Part shown: positions 55,835-64,000 of the stretch, in pieces
Numbering within the stretch: position 1 is the stretch's first letter
How the letters are laid out: each line of letters begins with the position of its first letter
NCBI RefSeq assembly: GCF_018596335.1
Contig: NZ_JAHEPS010000001.1
Span: 682,001 to 746,000 of the forward strand
Direction: 5' to 3'
DNA from: Shewanella jiangmenensis
GTDB taxonomy: Bacteria > Pseudomonadota > Gammaproteobacteria > Enterobacterales > Shewanellaceae
DNA length: 64,000 nucleotides
Made by a program: the position numbers and the translations under genes
The notes under the pieces: model-generated
Told to the model about the DNA's origin: nothing
Databases searched by the model: none
Seen by the model: only the letters and a program-made list of their open reading frames with translations

Positions 55835-57460
55835 TTATTCATTGCCTTGGCGGTGCGATCGGCCCGGTGATTTGGAAAGAGCATTAAGCCGCGCTCCACG
55901 GCGCCAACCCATGGCCCGGCTTGCCAGCGGCGCCTTGAGCGGCGGACACCAGGACAGCAGCCGCAGGGCGAGATTGCGCCCGGCCACCAGCGGCCAGTGC
56001 TGATTGGAAAAACCGCGCACCAGCGACTCGATACTGAGCAAGGTGTCGCGCCGGTCGGCGTCACGAAGATTGAGGTAGCGGTGCAGCAGCCCAATATCGC
56101 CAACATCACCGCCCTGCTCGATGGCATCCTCAAGCACAGTCAGCAAATCCACTATGTCGCGAAGCCCGAGGTTAAAGCCCTGCCCCGCTATCGGATGCAG
56201 GGTCTGGGCGGCATTGCCGACAAACACGCAGCGGTGATGAATGGGGCGTGGCATCCAGCTCAGTTTAAGTTCATAGCTGTAGCGGTTTCCGGCAGCCAGC
56301 AGCTTGCCGGCGCGAAAACCGAAGGCGCGCTGCAGCGCATCGATAAAGGTTTGCTCGCTGCAATCGCGCATGGCCTGCGCTTCGTCCGGCGGCAAGGCCC
56401 AGACCAGCGACAGGCGCTCTTTTGAAAAGCGGGCGTGGTGGTTTTCTGACATGCCTGCCGAAAGTGGAGCCATCGGCAGCAGGGCGAGCGGGCCTGTGTC
56501 GGTAAAGCGCTCCCATGCCCAGTTGTCATGGGCTTTATCGACCGCCACGTTGGCAATCACGGCGCTTTGGCCAAAATCCACCTGCTCAAGCGGCAGCCTG
56601 AAATGCTGGCGCACTGCAGAGCCAAGCCCATCGGCCGCCACCACCAGTTTGGCTTTAATCTGTTGGCCGTTATCAAGCACCAGCAGGTGTTCATCCTGCC
56701 CCGCCTCAAGGGAGGCAAGACTTGCCGGGCAAAAGAGACTAACCGAGGTTTTTTCAAGGGCTGCAAACAGTGCCTGGCCTACGGCTTCAAGCTCGACCAC
56801 CTGCCCAAGGAAGGGCAGCGCAAAGGCGTCGGCATTAAGTTCGGTCATACCGAAGTGGCCGCGATCAGACACATGGATATCGCGAATGGGAGTGCCAAGG
56901 TGCGCCAGATGACGCCACACCCCGAGGCGACTTAGCTCACGCACCGAGCCCTCGGCCACCGCGATGGCGCGGGCATCGAAACCCGGATGCTCAAGCTCGG
57001 CGGGATTTTTTGCTTCAATCAGCGCAATACGAAGCGGTTTGGCGGGCCTGAAATGCGCTTTGTCATGCGCTTTGCCGCCGACACCTTTATCGCGCTCGGC
57101 GTTAACAAAGCTGGAGTTAAGGCCATCGAGCGCCAGCGCCAGCGTACAGCCCGCCATGGCGCCGCCAACAATCACCACATCAAATTGGGTCACCTCATTG
57201 CCGCTGCTTTGAGATGCCGGCGCAGTTTGGGTTGGATGAGCACACTCGTTGGCTTGCGAGGCCTCGGTTTGTGAGGTTTCGATTGACGAGGCCTTGCTCG
57301 GTGAGGCCGTGGTTGGTGAGGCCTTGATAGGCGCGGTGTGTATCTCAGCCACAACTTTATCGCCTTCGCCGTTAAGCTGGCGAATACCGGCGTCTGGCGC
57401 GGCGCGCAATGGAGAAGGGGCTGCTATGTCGTCCATGGGCGGCTCCAATTGCTCATTCAT
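55835..57460 (-). CDS. ubiH: Ubiquinone biosynthesis hydroxylase UbiH with N-terminal extension
   Basis: 541 aa, about 140 longer than usual. Residues 1-95 are low-complexity (SPTTASPSKASSIETSQTEA), made partly by a 15-bp repeat. The FAD domain then starts with FDVVIVGGAMAGCTLALAL, but about 30 residues (NSSFVNAERDKGVGGKAHDK...) are inserted before the second strand LRIALIEA. DG motif VVAADGLGSAVRQHF and GD motif VFVGNAAQTLHPIAGQGFNLG: the GD aspartate is Asn here, as is common in UbiH. Acts on the C1/C6 hydroxylation of ubiquinone precursors. Upstream is the YgfB-family gene; pepP, present between these two in E. coli, is absent here. Confidence 0.9.
   Translation of the reverse strand: MNEQLEPPMDDIAAPSPLRAAPDAGIRQLNGEGDKVVAEIHTAPIKASPTTASPSKASSIETSQTEASQANECAHPTQTAPASQSSGNEVTQFDVVIVGGAMAGCTLALALDGLNSSFVNAERDKGVGGKAHDKAHFRPAKPLRIALIEAKNPAELEHPGFDARAIAVAEGSVRELSRLGVWRHLAHLGTPIRDIHVSDRGHFGMTELNADAFALPFLGQVVELEAVGQALFAALEKTSVSLFCPASLASLEAGQDEHLLVLDNGQQIKAKLVVAADGLGSAVRQHFRLPLEQVDFGQSAVIANVAVDKAHDNWAWERFTDTGPLALLPMAPLSAGMSENHHARFSKERLSLVWALPPDEAQAMRDCSEQTFIDALQRAFGFRAGKLLAAGNRYSYELKLSWMPRPIHHRCVFVGNAAQTLHPIAGQGFNLGLRDIVDLLTVLEDAIEQGGDVGDIGLLHRYLNLRDADRRDTLLSIESLVRGFSNQHWPLVAGRNLALRLLSWCPPLKAPLASRAMGWRRGARLNALSKSPGRSHRQGNE
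57258..57332 (-). repeat. Five 15-bp units at the start of ubiH
   Basis: GAGGCCTCGGTTTGT, GAGGTTTCGATTGAC, GAGGCCTTGCTCGGT, GAGGCCGTGGTTGGT, GAGGCCTTGATAGGC on the plus strand, in frame with ubiH (five residues each, e.g. ASPTT, ASPSK, ASSIE). Confidence 0.88.
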
Positions 57461-57499
57461 GGGCTTGCTTATTCATCGACTCATCCGGCGCTGTGACTG

Positions 57500-58075
57500 T
57501 CAGTGCAGGTTGGTGGCGGCCTCTGCGGGCACTGCACCGTCCTGGGGACCAAATTCCTGGTAGCAATGCACCGCCGCCATACGCACAAACTCAAGCAGCT
57601 CAGCGTAGGCAACTTCAGATTCTTCATCTTCAGCGACATCGATTTCCACCTGAGCGATGGCTCCCAGATCGTTAATCAGCTCCTGCACATCGGCAGAGGC
57701 TCGGTTAAGGCCGGGCTGAATAATGGCAAGGCCAGTCAAAAAGCTTTGCACCCACAGCGACAGGGCTTCAACCCGGTCTGACAGCGGCTCTTCTTCTTCA
57801 GGCAGCAGCGGCATAAAGCCAAAATCCTGCTCGGCGAGGCGCGCCTGGGTATCGGCAAACAATTCTTCGACCAGCGGCTGCAAGGAGGACGGCAACGCCA
57901 TGCCATCGTTCATCAGCTCCAGCAGCGGCGCCATCCAGGCTCCCCGCCCCTGCTCCACACCGCCGGCAATCAAGCCCACCATGGCGCCATGCACCTCAAC
58001 CGGATGCTGGCCAATTTCAGCGGCTTCAAGTGCGTCGAGCAGTTTTTCAATTTTGAGTGAAGGTGGGGTAGCCAT
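57500..58075 (-). CDS. ygfB: UPF0149 / YgfB family protein
   Basis: 191 aa from ATG 58075 (AAGGA upstream). YgfB/YecA alpha-helical fold: EVHGAMVGLIAGG, DFGFMPLLPEEEEPLSDRVEAL, LWVQSFLTGLA, ELLEFVRMAAVHCYQEF. No SEC-C zinc finger, so YgfB rather than YecA. First gene of ygfB-ubiH-ubiI and divergent from zapA, as in related genomes. Known in Pseudomonas to influence transcription; role here not established. Confidence 0.92.
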   Translation of the reverse strand: MATPPSLKIEKLLDALEAAEIGQHPVEVHGAMVGLIAGGVEQGRGAWMAPLLELMNDGMALPSSLQPLVEELFADTQARLAEQDFGFMPLLPEEEEPLSDRVEALSLWVQSFLTGLAIIQPGLNRASADVQELINDLGAIAQVEIDVAEDEESEVAYAELLEFVRMAAVHCYQEFGPQDGAVPAEAATNLH

Positions 58076-58320
58076 GAGCTTTTTCCTTGGCGACATTGCA
58101 GTAAAAACCAATCCTGTCATGCTAACAGACGGCGCCAGACTGACCAAGTTTGGCGGCGGCAAAACTGGCAAATTTGCGTGACATTGTCTGAATATTCGCG
58201 CCTTTGCTCACACAAGCAGCAAACTCAAAGCCAAGGGGTGCGGATATGTACCGCTGCCCTTGCACTTTTCAGACCTGGCTTATATAGTCCGCCTCATAAA
58301 GACCACCACAGGGATAGCCC

Positions 58321-58629
58321 ATGAGCAGCAGCGCCATAGACATCATCCTTCTTGGACGCACCTATTCGGTAGCCTGTCCGGCAGGGCAGGAAGCAGCGCT
58401 CAGGTCGGTGGCACATAAGCTCGAGCAGCAACTGGTTTCGCTTAAAAATCGCGCCTCCCATTTAAGCCGGGAAGATCTGGTGATGATGGCTGCGCTCAAC
58501 ATTGGCCATGAGCTCAGTGAAGAAAAGCAAAAAAACCAGGAATATATGCAGCAGATGGATCAGCGGATCCGCTTGATGCAACGCACGCTTGAGCAGGCTT
58601 TGGTTGAGCGAAGCCGCAAGGACGTTTAA
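58321..58629 (+). CDS. zapA: Cell division protein ZapA
   Basis: 102 aa. N-terminal IDIILLGRTYSVACPAGQEAAL followed by the coiled coil (VAHKLEQQLVSLKN, DLVMMAALNIGHEL). Bundles FtsZ filaments. Start preceded by AGGGATAG. Directly upstream of 6S RNA, the conserved gammaproteobacterial arrangement. Confidence 0.96.
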   Translation: MSSSAIDIILLGRTYSVACPAGQEAALRSVAHKLEQQLVSLKNRASHLSREDLVMMAALNIGHELSEEKQKNQEYMQQMDQRIRLMQRTLEQALVERSRKDV

Positions 58630-58690
58630 ACTGACTTTATCGGTTTGAAGGCGAGTAACACGCTGGTGCGAAGGCCATCAAACCACCAAA

Positions 58691-58876
58691 TTTGCTCCCT
58701 GGGGTGTGCGCCAGCTGGTAATGTCCCTGTGCCGATATTTTTGACTTTAGGGCAGGTGTTTTACCGACATTGAGCAGGCTCGGCTCGTACCGAGAAGCCT
58801 TAGGAAGTAATCGCAGGCCCGCCTTGAACCTACGGTTCAAGGGCTACACCGGCAGCGGCATTCTGGGGAGCATCCT
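58691..58876 (+). ncRNA. ssrS: 6S RNA
   Basis: About 186 nt between zapA and fau. The core AGCCTTAGGAAGTAATCGCA-like segment, GGCTCGG..CCGAGAAGCC, CGCCTTGAAC..GGTTCAAGGG and the 5' CCCTGTGCCGATATTT are recognisable against E. coli 6S RNA; the ends pair (GCTCCC at 58694 with GGGGAGC at 58865). Folds into the open-promoter mimic that sequesters sigma-70 RNA polymerase. Its 3' end includes the GGGGAG ribosome site of fau. Ends are estimates. Confidence 0.95.
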
Positions 58877-58877
58877 A

Positions 58878-59534
58878 ATGACGGGTTCCGTCACATCCAG
58901 CGCACTGACTGAGACAAGCCGTGTGACTGACAGCAAAGCGGCTTGTGCAACAGCTGGCAACAGCAGTTGTCGTAAAGCAATTCGCAAACAAGTCCGAAGC
59001 CTCAGGCGCGCCCTTAGCCCTGAAGCACAACAGCAGGCGGCAACGCAGGCCGCGGCAAAACTTCTTACCCAGCTTAAGGATGCAAAGCGCGTCGCCCTCT
59101 ATCTTGAAAACGATGGTGAAATCAGCACCCGCCCGTTAATCGAGGCGCTGTGGCAACAGGGCACCGAAGTCTATTTACCTCTGCTGCATCCCTTTGCCGA
59201 GGGGCATCTGCTGTTTATCCGCTATGACGCCGACACTAAAATGCAGGCCAACATCTACGGCATTCCCGAACCTGTCCTTGCCTGCCACAGGCTTTGTCCG
59301 GCGTATCGGCTCGATGCCATTATCACCCCACTGGTCGCCTTTGATGACAGCGGCAATCGCCTCGGCATGGGCGGCGGCTTTTATGACCGCACCCTCGCCC
59401 AGTTGCCAGCCGCCATCAAGGTTATCGGCCTTGCCCATGACTGTCAGCGCGTCCCTGCCCTGCCTGTCGAAGCCTGGGATGTGCCGCTGCCCGCTATCGT
59501 CACGCCTTCAGCGATAATTGTGCAGCGAAGATAG
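58878..59534 (+). CDS. fau: 5-formyltetrahydrofolate cyclo-ligase
   Basis: 218 aa from ATG 58878. Family blocks: KQVRSLRRALSP, EISTRPLIEALWQQG, YLPLLHP, IITPLVAFDDSGNRLGMGGG with FYDRTL, and the VIGLAHDCQRV end. The N-terminus is about 20 residues longer than E. coli YgfA. The ATG is 2 bp after the estimated 3' end of 6S RNA. Its last codons are the first unit of a 14-bp tandem repeat that extends beyond the stop. Confidence 0.95.
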   Translation: MTGSVTSSALTETSRVTDSKAACATAGNSSCRKAIRKQVRSLRRALSPEAQQQAATQAAAKLLTQLKDAKRVALYLENDGEISTRPLIEALWQQGTEVYLPLLHPFAEGHLLFIRYDADTKMQANIYGIPEPVLACHRLCPAYRLDAIITPLVAFDDSGNRLGMGGGFYDRTLAQLPAAIKVIGLAHDCQRVPALPVEAWDVPLPAIVTPSAIIVQRR

Positions 59535-59576
59535 TGCAGCGAAGATAGTGCAGCGATGAATGTGCAGCGCAGCTGA
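59521..59576 (+). repeat. 14-bp tandem repeat spanning the fau stop codon
   Basis: TGCAGCGAAGATAG at 59521-59534 (ending with the stop codon), 59535-59548, then two diverged units (59549-59562, 59563-59576). Confidence 0.9.
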
Positions 59577-59772
59577 CAGCGACCTGAGTCGCTAAGCATG
59601 CAGCCCATACCGTCGAAGAAGACCGTCTGAATCAGCCCGCATGAATCAGCCCGGCTAAAACAGGCGCAAATCCGCTTACCCTTCTCACCGCAAGGCTCAA
59701 AGCCGCAATCTCTGTTATTTTCATCGCGGATTTGATTAAACTAGCCAAGACCCGCAGCAGAATGTGAACCCC

Positions 59773-60240
59773 ATGCCACCCAGACACAGTAGCGCCGCCA
59801 AGGCGAACAGCGTAAGCCGCGCCAACGCCAAGCGGCAACTGCTTGAAAATACCTATCAGCAACTGAAATCGCGCCAGTCGCTGTATAAAACGGCGCTTGG
59901 CAGTCTCCTTGGCGCCGTTGCCGCGCTCATCCTTTTTGCCCTGCTGGCTCAAGCCGATTCGGGCATGTTGCTGCTGTATCTGCTGCCGCCACTCGCCATA
60001 GGTTTTGGTGCACGCTTGCTTGGGCGCTGTTTTGAATGGCCGCTGCTGCTGATCCCGGCCGCACTTGCAGCCATGGTGTATGGCATCAGTTTTGGCTGGC
60101 TGCTGCCCTTTGACAGCCGTGATTTGATAGTGATCCCGATTGGAATTGGCCTGTGTTTTTACGCTGCAAAACAGCCACTTAATGAGCTGCAAAAACAGGC
60201 AATCTGGCAATCAAAAATTCAGCGCGCCGCCGGGGATTAA
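59773..60240 (+). CDS. Small membrane protein, unknown
   Basis: 155 aa. A basic, Ser/Ala-rich N-terminus (about 1-40) and three to four membrane helices (LGSLLGAVAALILFALLAQA, MLLLYLLPPLAIGFGARLL, LLLIPAALAAMVYGISF, LIVIPIGIGLCFYAA). GTG 59764 is an alternative start; no good ribosome site is seen. No family recognised. Confidence 0.6.
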   Translation: MPPRHSSAAKANSVSRANAKRQLLENTYQQLKSRQSLYKTALGSLLGAVAALILFALLAQADSGMLLLYLLPPLAIGFGARLLGRCFEWPLLLIPAALAAMVYGISFGWLLPFDSRDLIVIPIGIGLCFYAAKQPLNELQKQAIWQSKIQRAAGD

Positions 60241-60515
60241 GCCAACGCAGCGCCTGCCATATAACCAGACTCAAGCTCCAGAGTAAGCATCGCGCGGGGC
60301 TGCATAACAATCAGGCGCAGGCACCGGAATAAGCATAAGACAGGCCAAAAATTTAACCCCTTGCGACATTTGCCAACAAAGTTTGCGCCAGCGCAAACTT
60401 TGTTTCCCTAGCAAACCCACCCTACCTAAAAATTGATACGGATCAACATACCGACAATCGGCGCAAGCATACTGAGGCCATCGCTAATTGATTGGCCTTA
60501 AAAAGGAATTCGGTT

Positions 60516-60713
60516 ATGAAATCAGAAATCGTTGTACTGCTGCTTGCGACTCTGGGTCTGGTTCTGGCGCTGGTTGGACATATCGCCATCGGCTTTATGC
60601 TGAACGTGAGCGCACTGGGAATGCTGGCGGCGCCGATGCCGTTTGTGCTGATGGTGGTCGCAGTGGTTGCCGTGAAATACGCCGCCGCCCACGACAAGCC
60701 AGCGCATCACTGA
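60516..60713 (+). CDS. 65-aa small membrane protein
   Basis: Two hydrophobic helices (IVVLLLATLGLVLALVGHIAI and MPFVLMVVAVVAVKYAA) with a His-containing tail DKPAHH. ATG 60516 with AAGGA at 9 bp. No family recognised. Confidence 0.65.
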   Translation: MKSEIVVLLLATLGLVLALVGHIAIGFMLNVSALGMLAAPMPFVLMVVAVVAVKYAAAHDKPAHH

Positions 60714-60850
60714 TTTCACAGCGGATTTTGCCTGATTCAGTACCGGTTTCGGGACTTATTTCAGCGCTCATTTCTGCACTCTTGTCAGCACTGTTTTTTC
60801 GGCACTTCTTATTCAGCGCTGGGCCACTTTAAACCCAGCTGCATAAGCTA

Positions 60851-60891
60851 AAAAGCCGCGCCGGTTTCACTCAGCAACCGGCGCGGCTTTT
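60851..60891 (+). terminator. Strong terminator
   Basis: 16-bp perfect stem AAAAGCCGCGCCGGTT / AACCGGCGCGGCTTTT, loop of nine; serves genes on both sides. Confidence 0.9.
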
Positions 60892-60944
60892 ATGATTCCG
60901 GCACTTGTTCGGCCAATCAAATCACTCTCTACGTCAGGTATTTA

Positions 60945-61715
60945 CTACTCAAGATGGTGGATCTCGCTTTGCGGCGCCAGATACTCAAGCTTTGGCGCGG
61001 CAAACAAATAGCCCTGCAGGTAGCGGATCCCAAGCGCTGTCACGCAGTCGCGCTCGGCCTCGGTTTCTATGCCTTCAGCCAGCATCTGGGTGCCCTGCAG
61101 CTCGCACTCGGCTTTAATCTCAATCAGTTGCCGCTGCAGCTGTGGATGCTTATCGATATCGCGGATAAGCGACATATCCAGTTTCAGCAGGTTGGGCCTA
61201 AGCTCTGCAAGCCAGCTGATGTTGGTAAAGCCCGCGCCATAATCATCAATGGCGGTCAAAAAACCGTAATCGGCGTAACTTCGGAAGATATTTCGCACGT
61301 GCGCCTTGTCGACTATGTCCTCGCCCTCCGTCACTTCGAAGATAAGCCGTTTCAGGTCAAAGCCATACATGTGCGCCGCTTCTATGGTCGCCTTGATACA
61401 GGTCTCCGGCCGGTACACGGCATTGGGTAAAAAGTTGATATTAAGGAAGGTGCTGCAACCAAGCTCGGCGGCAGTTTTGATGGCGGTGACCCGGCAGGCC
61501 TGGTCGAAGTAATAACGATTGCTGTCGTTAACCTGTTCAAACACCCAGGCCGCCCCCTCGCCGCCGGGGCCTCGGACCAGGGCTTCGTAGGCAAATACAC
61601 TGCGGCTATGCCAGTCAATAATCGGCTGAAACGCCATCCGGATGCCGAACCCCAGCGAGACACCACTTAAGCAGTCGGCGCAGCTTTGTTGTTTTATGCG
61701 AGACGGGAAGTCCAC
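60945..61715 (-). CDS. EAL-domain cyclic-di-GMP phosphodiesterase
   Basis: 256 aa from a GTG start at 61715 with AAGGA at 8 bp. N-terminal QQSCADCLSG contains a CxxC, then FGIRMAFQPIID begins the EAL domain. Active-site residues are all present: YEALVRG, FLNINF, LIFEVTEGED, AIDDYGAGFTN, LLKLDMSLI, MLAEGIET. Hence predicted to hydrolyse c-di-GMP. No sensory or membrane domain; the CxxC may bind metal or act as a redox switch, which is inference. Convergent with the small membrane protein genes. Confidence 0.9.
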   Translation of the reverse strand: MDFPSRIKQQSCADCLSGVSLGFGIRMAFQPIIDWHSRSVFAYEALVRGPGGEGAAWVFEQVNDSNRYYFDQACRVTAIKTAAELGCSTFLNINFLPNAVYRPETCIKATIEAAHMYGFDLKRLIFEVTEGEDIVDKAHVRNIFRSYADYGFLTAIDDYGAGFTNISWLAELRPNLLKLDMSLIRDIDKHPQLQRQLIEIKAECELQGTQMLAEGIETEAERDCVTALGIRYLQGYLFAAPKLEYLAPQSEIHHLE

Positions 61716-61880
61716 TTTTGCTGTTCCTTGACCAAAAACCCTGATTAATGTCCGACAGGACACTAATTTACTGTAGTAGCGCCACTGACACTTGAGCAAG
61801 GTACAGCAGAGGAGTTTTAGCTGCGGCAGCGCCGCTAATCAAAAGCAGCACCCTAAACAAAAGCAACCCCCTAAACAAAA

Positions 61881-61911
61881 AAGCAGTGCTCTCAATCAAA
61901 AAGCACTGCTT
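61881..61911 (-). terminator. Terminator after the DUF808 gene
   Basis: 10-bp stem AAGCAGTGCT / AGCACTGCTT with a T run on the minus strand. Confidence 0.75.
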
Positions 61912-61934
61912 CATCCAATACAAAGCATTTGAGA

Positions 61935-62870
61935 TCAGTGAGCTGACTTGCCCATCAGCTTTGCTGCTGCGCTCATCACCATCAGCGCCAGCGCGCCGGC
62001 TATCACACCAAACACCAGATTAAGCAGGCTTGGGGTTAACAGCGCAAGTAGCGGCCCGACCATGGTCACAGCGCCGGCCTTAACCGCAGCCGCCTCAATG
62101 GCGTGGTGCGCCGCCGCAATACCGTGGGTCAGAATGCCGCCGCCCACCATAAACATGGCCGCGGTACCGACAATAGACAGAAGCTTCATTAACTTGGGCG
62201 CCGCCGCCAGCAAAAAGCTGCCAAAGGCGCGGGCCACTGACGAGGCCTTTTTCGACAGCCAAAGCCCCACGTCATCAAGCTTTACGATACCCGCCACCAA
62301 GCCATACACGCCTATGGTCATCACCACGGCGATAATTGACAGTGTCACGACCTGGGTCATAAAGGGATGCTCAGCCACGACGCCGAGGGTAATGGCGATG
62401 ATTTCGGCCGAGAGCACAAAATCGGTGCGAATAGCGCCCTTTACCTTTTGTTTTTCATACTCTTTCGGATCCATTCCCGCAGGCACCAGCGCCTCATGGG
62501 CATCCTTGGGGGCATCGTCGCCACTGGCGTGCTTTTTTGCCTTGCTGTGCCAGAGCTTTTCAAACCCTTCGAAACACAAGAACAGGCCACCGAACATCAG
62601 AAGCGGCGTGACCAGCCAGGGAGCAAAGGCACTGATAAGCAGCGCCGCCGGCACCAAAATAAGTTTATTGAGAAATGAGCCCTTGGCCACCGCCCACACG
62701 ACCGGCAGCTCGCGGTCGGCATTGACGCCGGTCACCTGCTGGGCATTGAGCGCCAAATCATCCCCCAAAACCCCGGCGGTTTTCTTGGCCGCGACCTTAC
62801 TCATCACGGCAACGTCATCGAGAATAGTGGCTATATCGTCAAGCAAAGTCAGCAAACTGGCGCCAGCCAT
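61935..62870 (-). CDS. DUF808 family membrane protein (YedI-like)
   Basis: 311 aa from ATG 62870 (AAGGAG upstream). The opening [21 protein letters not shown] with [20 protein letters not shown] and [17 protein letters not shown] identifies DUF808. Several membrane helices, with [16 protein letters not shown] and HHAIEAAA in the second half. Function not known. Divergent from rpiA. Confidence 0.9.
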   Translation of the reverse strand: MAGASLLTLLDDIATILDDVAVMSKVAAKKTAGVLGDDLALNAQQVTGVNADRELPVVWAVAKGSFLNKLILVPAALLISAFAPWLVTPLLMFGGLFLCFEGFEKLWHSKAKKHASGDDAPKDAHEALVPAGMDPKEYEKQKVKGAIRTDFVLSAEIIAITLGVVAEHPFMTQVVTLSIIAVVMTIGVYGLVAGIVKLDDVGLWLSKKASSVARAFGSFLLAAAPKLMKLLSIVGTAAMFMVGGGILTHGIAAAHHAIEAAAVKAGAVTMVGPLLALLTPSLLNLVFGVIAGALALMVMSAAAKLMGKSAH

Positions 62871-63082
62871 AACAACTCCTTGTGAAAATTCCAAAATTGC
62901 GCAGCACTTATCCTAATCCAATGGCCGCTAAAAACGCATCCCCATTGCCGTATTTGTGCGCAGCAGCCCGCAATCTTTGCTGACCAAAAGCAGGAATTTG
63001 TTAAGCCCAAACCACTTTTACAACAAGTTGCAGGTATAATGAGGGCAATTTTTCGCATTAACGTCTTACACAGGACCTCACC

Positions 63083-63742
63083 ATGACTCAAGACGAAATG
63101 AAAAAGGCCGCCGCCTGGGCCGCACTCAAGTACGTAGAGAAGGACAGTATTGTCGGCGTGGGCACCGGCTCGACCGTGAACCACTTTATCGATGCCCTGG
63201 CCACCATCAAGGCCGATATCGACGGCGCCGTGTCATCTTCCGAAGCCTCCACCGCCAAAATGAAGGCGCTCGGTATTCCGGTGTACGACCTGAACAGCGT
63301 TGACCGCCTGTCGGTGTACGTGGATGGCGCCGATGAAATCAACGGCCAGATGGACATGATTAAAGGTGGCGGCGCCGCCCTGACCCGCGAAAAAATTGTG
63401 GCAGCCGTGGCCGACAAGTTTATCTGTATCGTCGACAACACCAAGGAAGTGGCTATTCTCGGCAACTTCCCGCTGCCGGTAGAAGTTATTCCGATGGCGC
63501 GCTCTTATGTGGGCCGTGAGCTTGTGAAACTCGGCGGCGACCCTGTGTACCGCGAAGGGGTTGTGACTGATAACGGCAACATCATCCTCGATGTGCACAA
63601 CATGCAGATCATGGAGCCTAAGAAGCTTGAAACCCAGATCAATGCCATCGTCGGCGTTGTCACCAACGGTCTCTTTGCCCATCGCGGCGCCGACGTGCTG
63701 CTGGTCGGCACCCCGGATGGCGTGAAAACCATCACCAAGTAA
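63083..63742 (+). CDS. rpiA: Ribose-5-phosphate isomerase A
   Basis: 219 aa, standard length. [59 protein letters not shown] are the conserved active-site blocks, including the catalytic Glu of TREK. Interconverts ribose-5-P and ribulose-5-P. AGGAC ribosome site. Followed by a strong terminator. Confidence 0.98.
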   Translation: MTQDEMKKAAAWAALKYVEKDSIVGVGTGSTVNHFIDALATIKADIDGAVSSSEASTAKMKALGIPVYDLNSVDRLSVYVDGADEINGQMDMIKGGGAALTREKIVAAVADKFICIVDNTKEVAILGNFPLPVEVIPMARSYVGRELVKLGGDPVYREGVVTDNGNIILDVHNMQIMEPKKLETQINAIVGVVTNGLFAHRGADVLLVGTPDGVKTITK

Positions 63743-63760
63743 CACCGCTTTACGCACCAA

Positions 63761-63796
63761 AAAAAGCCACCCCGCATCAAATCGGGGTGGCTTTTT
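63761..63796 (+). terminator. Terminator after rpiA
   Basis: 14-bp perfect stem AAAAAGCCACCCCG / CGGGGTGGCTTTTT. Its 3' arm plus GTTA is partly duplicated twice downstream (GCGGCTTTTTGTTAA and GCGGCTTTTTGTTTA, about 63822-63850). Confidence 0.9.
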
Positions 63797-63870
63797 GTTA
63801 CATCGATTCTGGCTGGGCGGCTTTTTGTTAAGCGGCTTTTTGTTTAGCGACTTTACGCCCCGAAGTATGT

Positions 63871-64000
63871 TCAGCGTGGCTCGATGTGCTCCACCAGCAG
63901 CTGCAGGCTTTGATTGCCCCTAAACTCATTCACATCCAGACGATAAGCAAGCTGAACATGGCGGATGGATGCATCCGGCCATACGCTCAAATCCACGTTA
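63871..64000 (-). CDS. recJ: RecJ single-strand exonuclease, C-terminal end only
   Basis: 43 codons visible before the right edge: DLSVWPDASIRHVQLAYRLD followed by VNEFRGNQSLQLLVEHIEP and a TGA stop. This matches the end of the RecJ OB-like C-terminal domain (YRLDVNEFRGNxSLQL). The rest lies outside the window; identification rests on this short stretch. Confidence 0.75.
   Translation of the reverse strand, partial: NVDLSVWPDASIRHVQLAYRLDVNEFRGNQSLQLLVEHIEPR

Overview
The window reads as chromosomal DNA of a marine or aquatic gammaproteobacterium, almost certainly a Shewanella. The indicators are a BadF-type N-acetylglucosamine kinase next to a GH20 hexosaminidase and a LacI-type NagR, the fkpB-ispH-lspA-ileS-ribF-murJ / rpsT block, the zapA-6S RNA-fau block, and two minor-pilin gene groups. 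The species cannot be fixed from sequence reading alone.

Layout. 1-14.1 kb is a chitin-sugar locus: nagK (cut by the left edge), GH20 hexosaminidase, a methyl-accepting chemotaxis protein and its co-transcribed periplasmic binding protein on the minus strand; a SapC-family gene; then a TonB receptor with a flavin halogenase-like gene and a small putative oxygenase; and the regulator nagR. Three near-identical 18-bp palindromes (899-916, 6327-6344, 12660-12677) sit before nagK, the chemosensory/hexosaminidase unit and the TonB receptor, so one regulator probably controls outer-membrane uptake, sensing, hydrolysis and phosphorylation. 14.1-16.6 kb holds ndh and a P-II gene (glnB), with a MITE-like element inserted exactly at the glnB stop codon. 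16.6-24.1 kb holds type IV pilus genes: two FimT/GspH-like pilins on plus, and pilV-pilW-pilX-pilY1-pilE-tapY2-like on minus. 24.2-32.2 kb is the conserved ispH/fkpB/lspA/ileS/ribF/murJ/rpsT block. 32-49 kb is mixed: an ArsR/BigR-like repressor, an M28 peptidase, a DUF3626 protein, a lipoprotein, RhlE helicase with a 27-unit pentapeptide tail, YqfB, AmtB behind a sigma-54-like promoter, a cyclophilin, an unknown membrane protein, a Fur-box siderophore receptor, a DUF2927 protein, and two GYF_2-domain proteins. 49-58 kb: the glycine cleavage operon gcvT-gcvH-gcvP with a duplicated 3' terminator region, and the ubiquinone hydroxylases ubiI and ubiH with a YgfB-family gene. 58-64 kb: zapA, 6S RNA, fau, small membrane proteins, an EAL phosphodiesterase, a DUF808 protein, rpiA and the 3' end of recJ.

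A theme not explained by individual genes is the abundance of short tandem duplications. 15-bp in-frame units occur in rhlE, ubiH and the large GYF_2 gene, and 14-21-bp units lie in intergenic spaces just after stop codons or terminators. All database-type statements below come from recall of families; no search was run.
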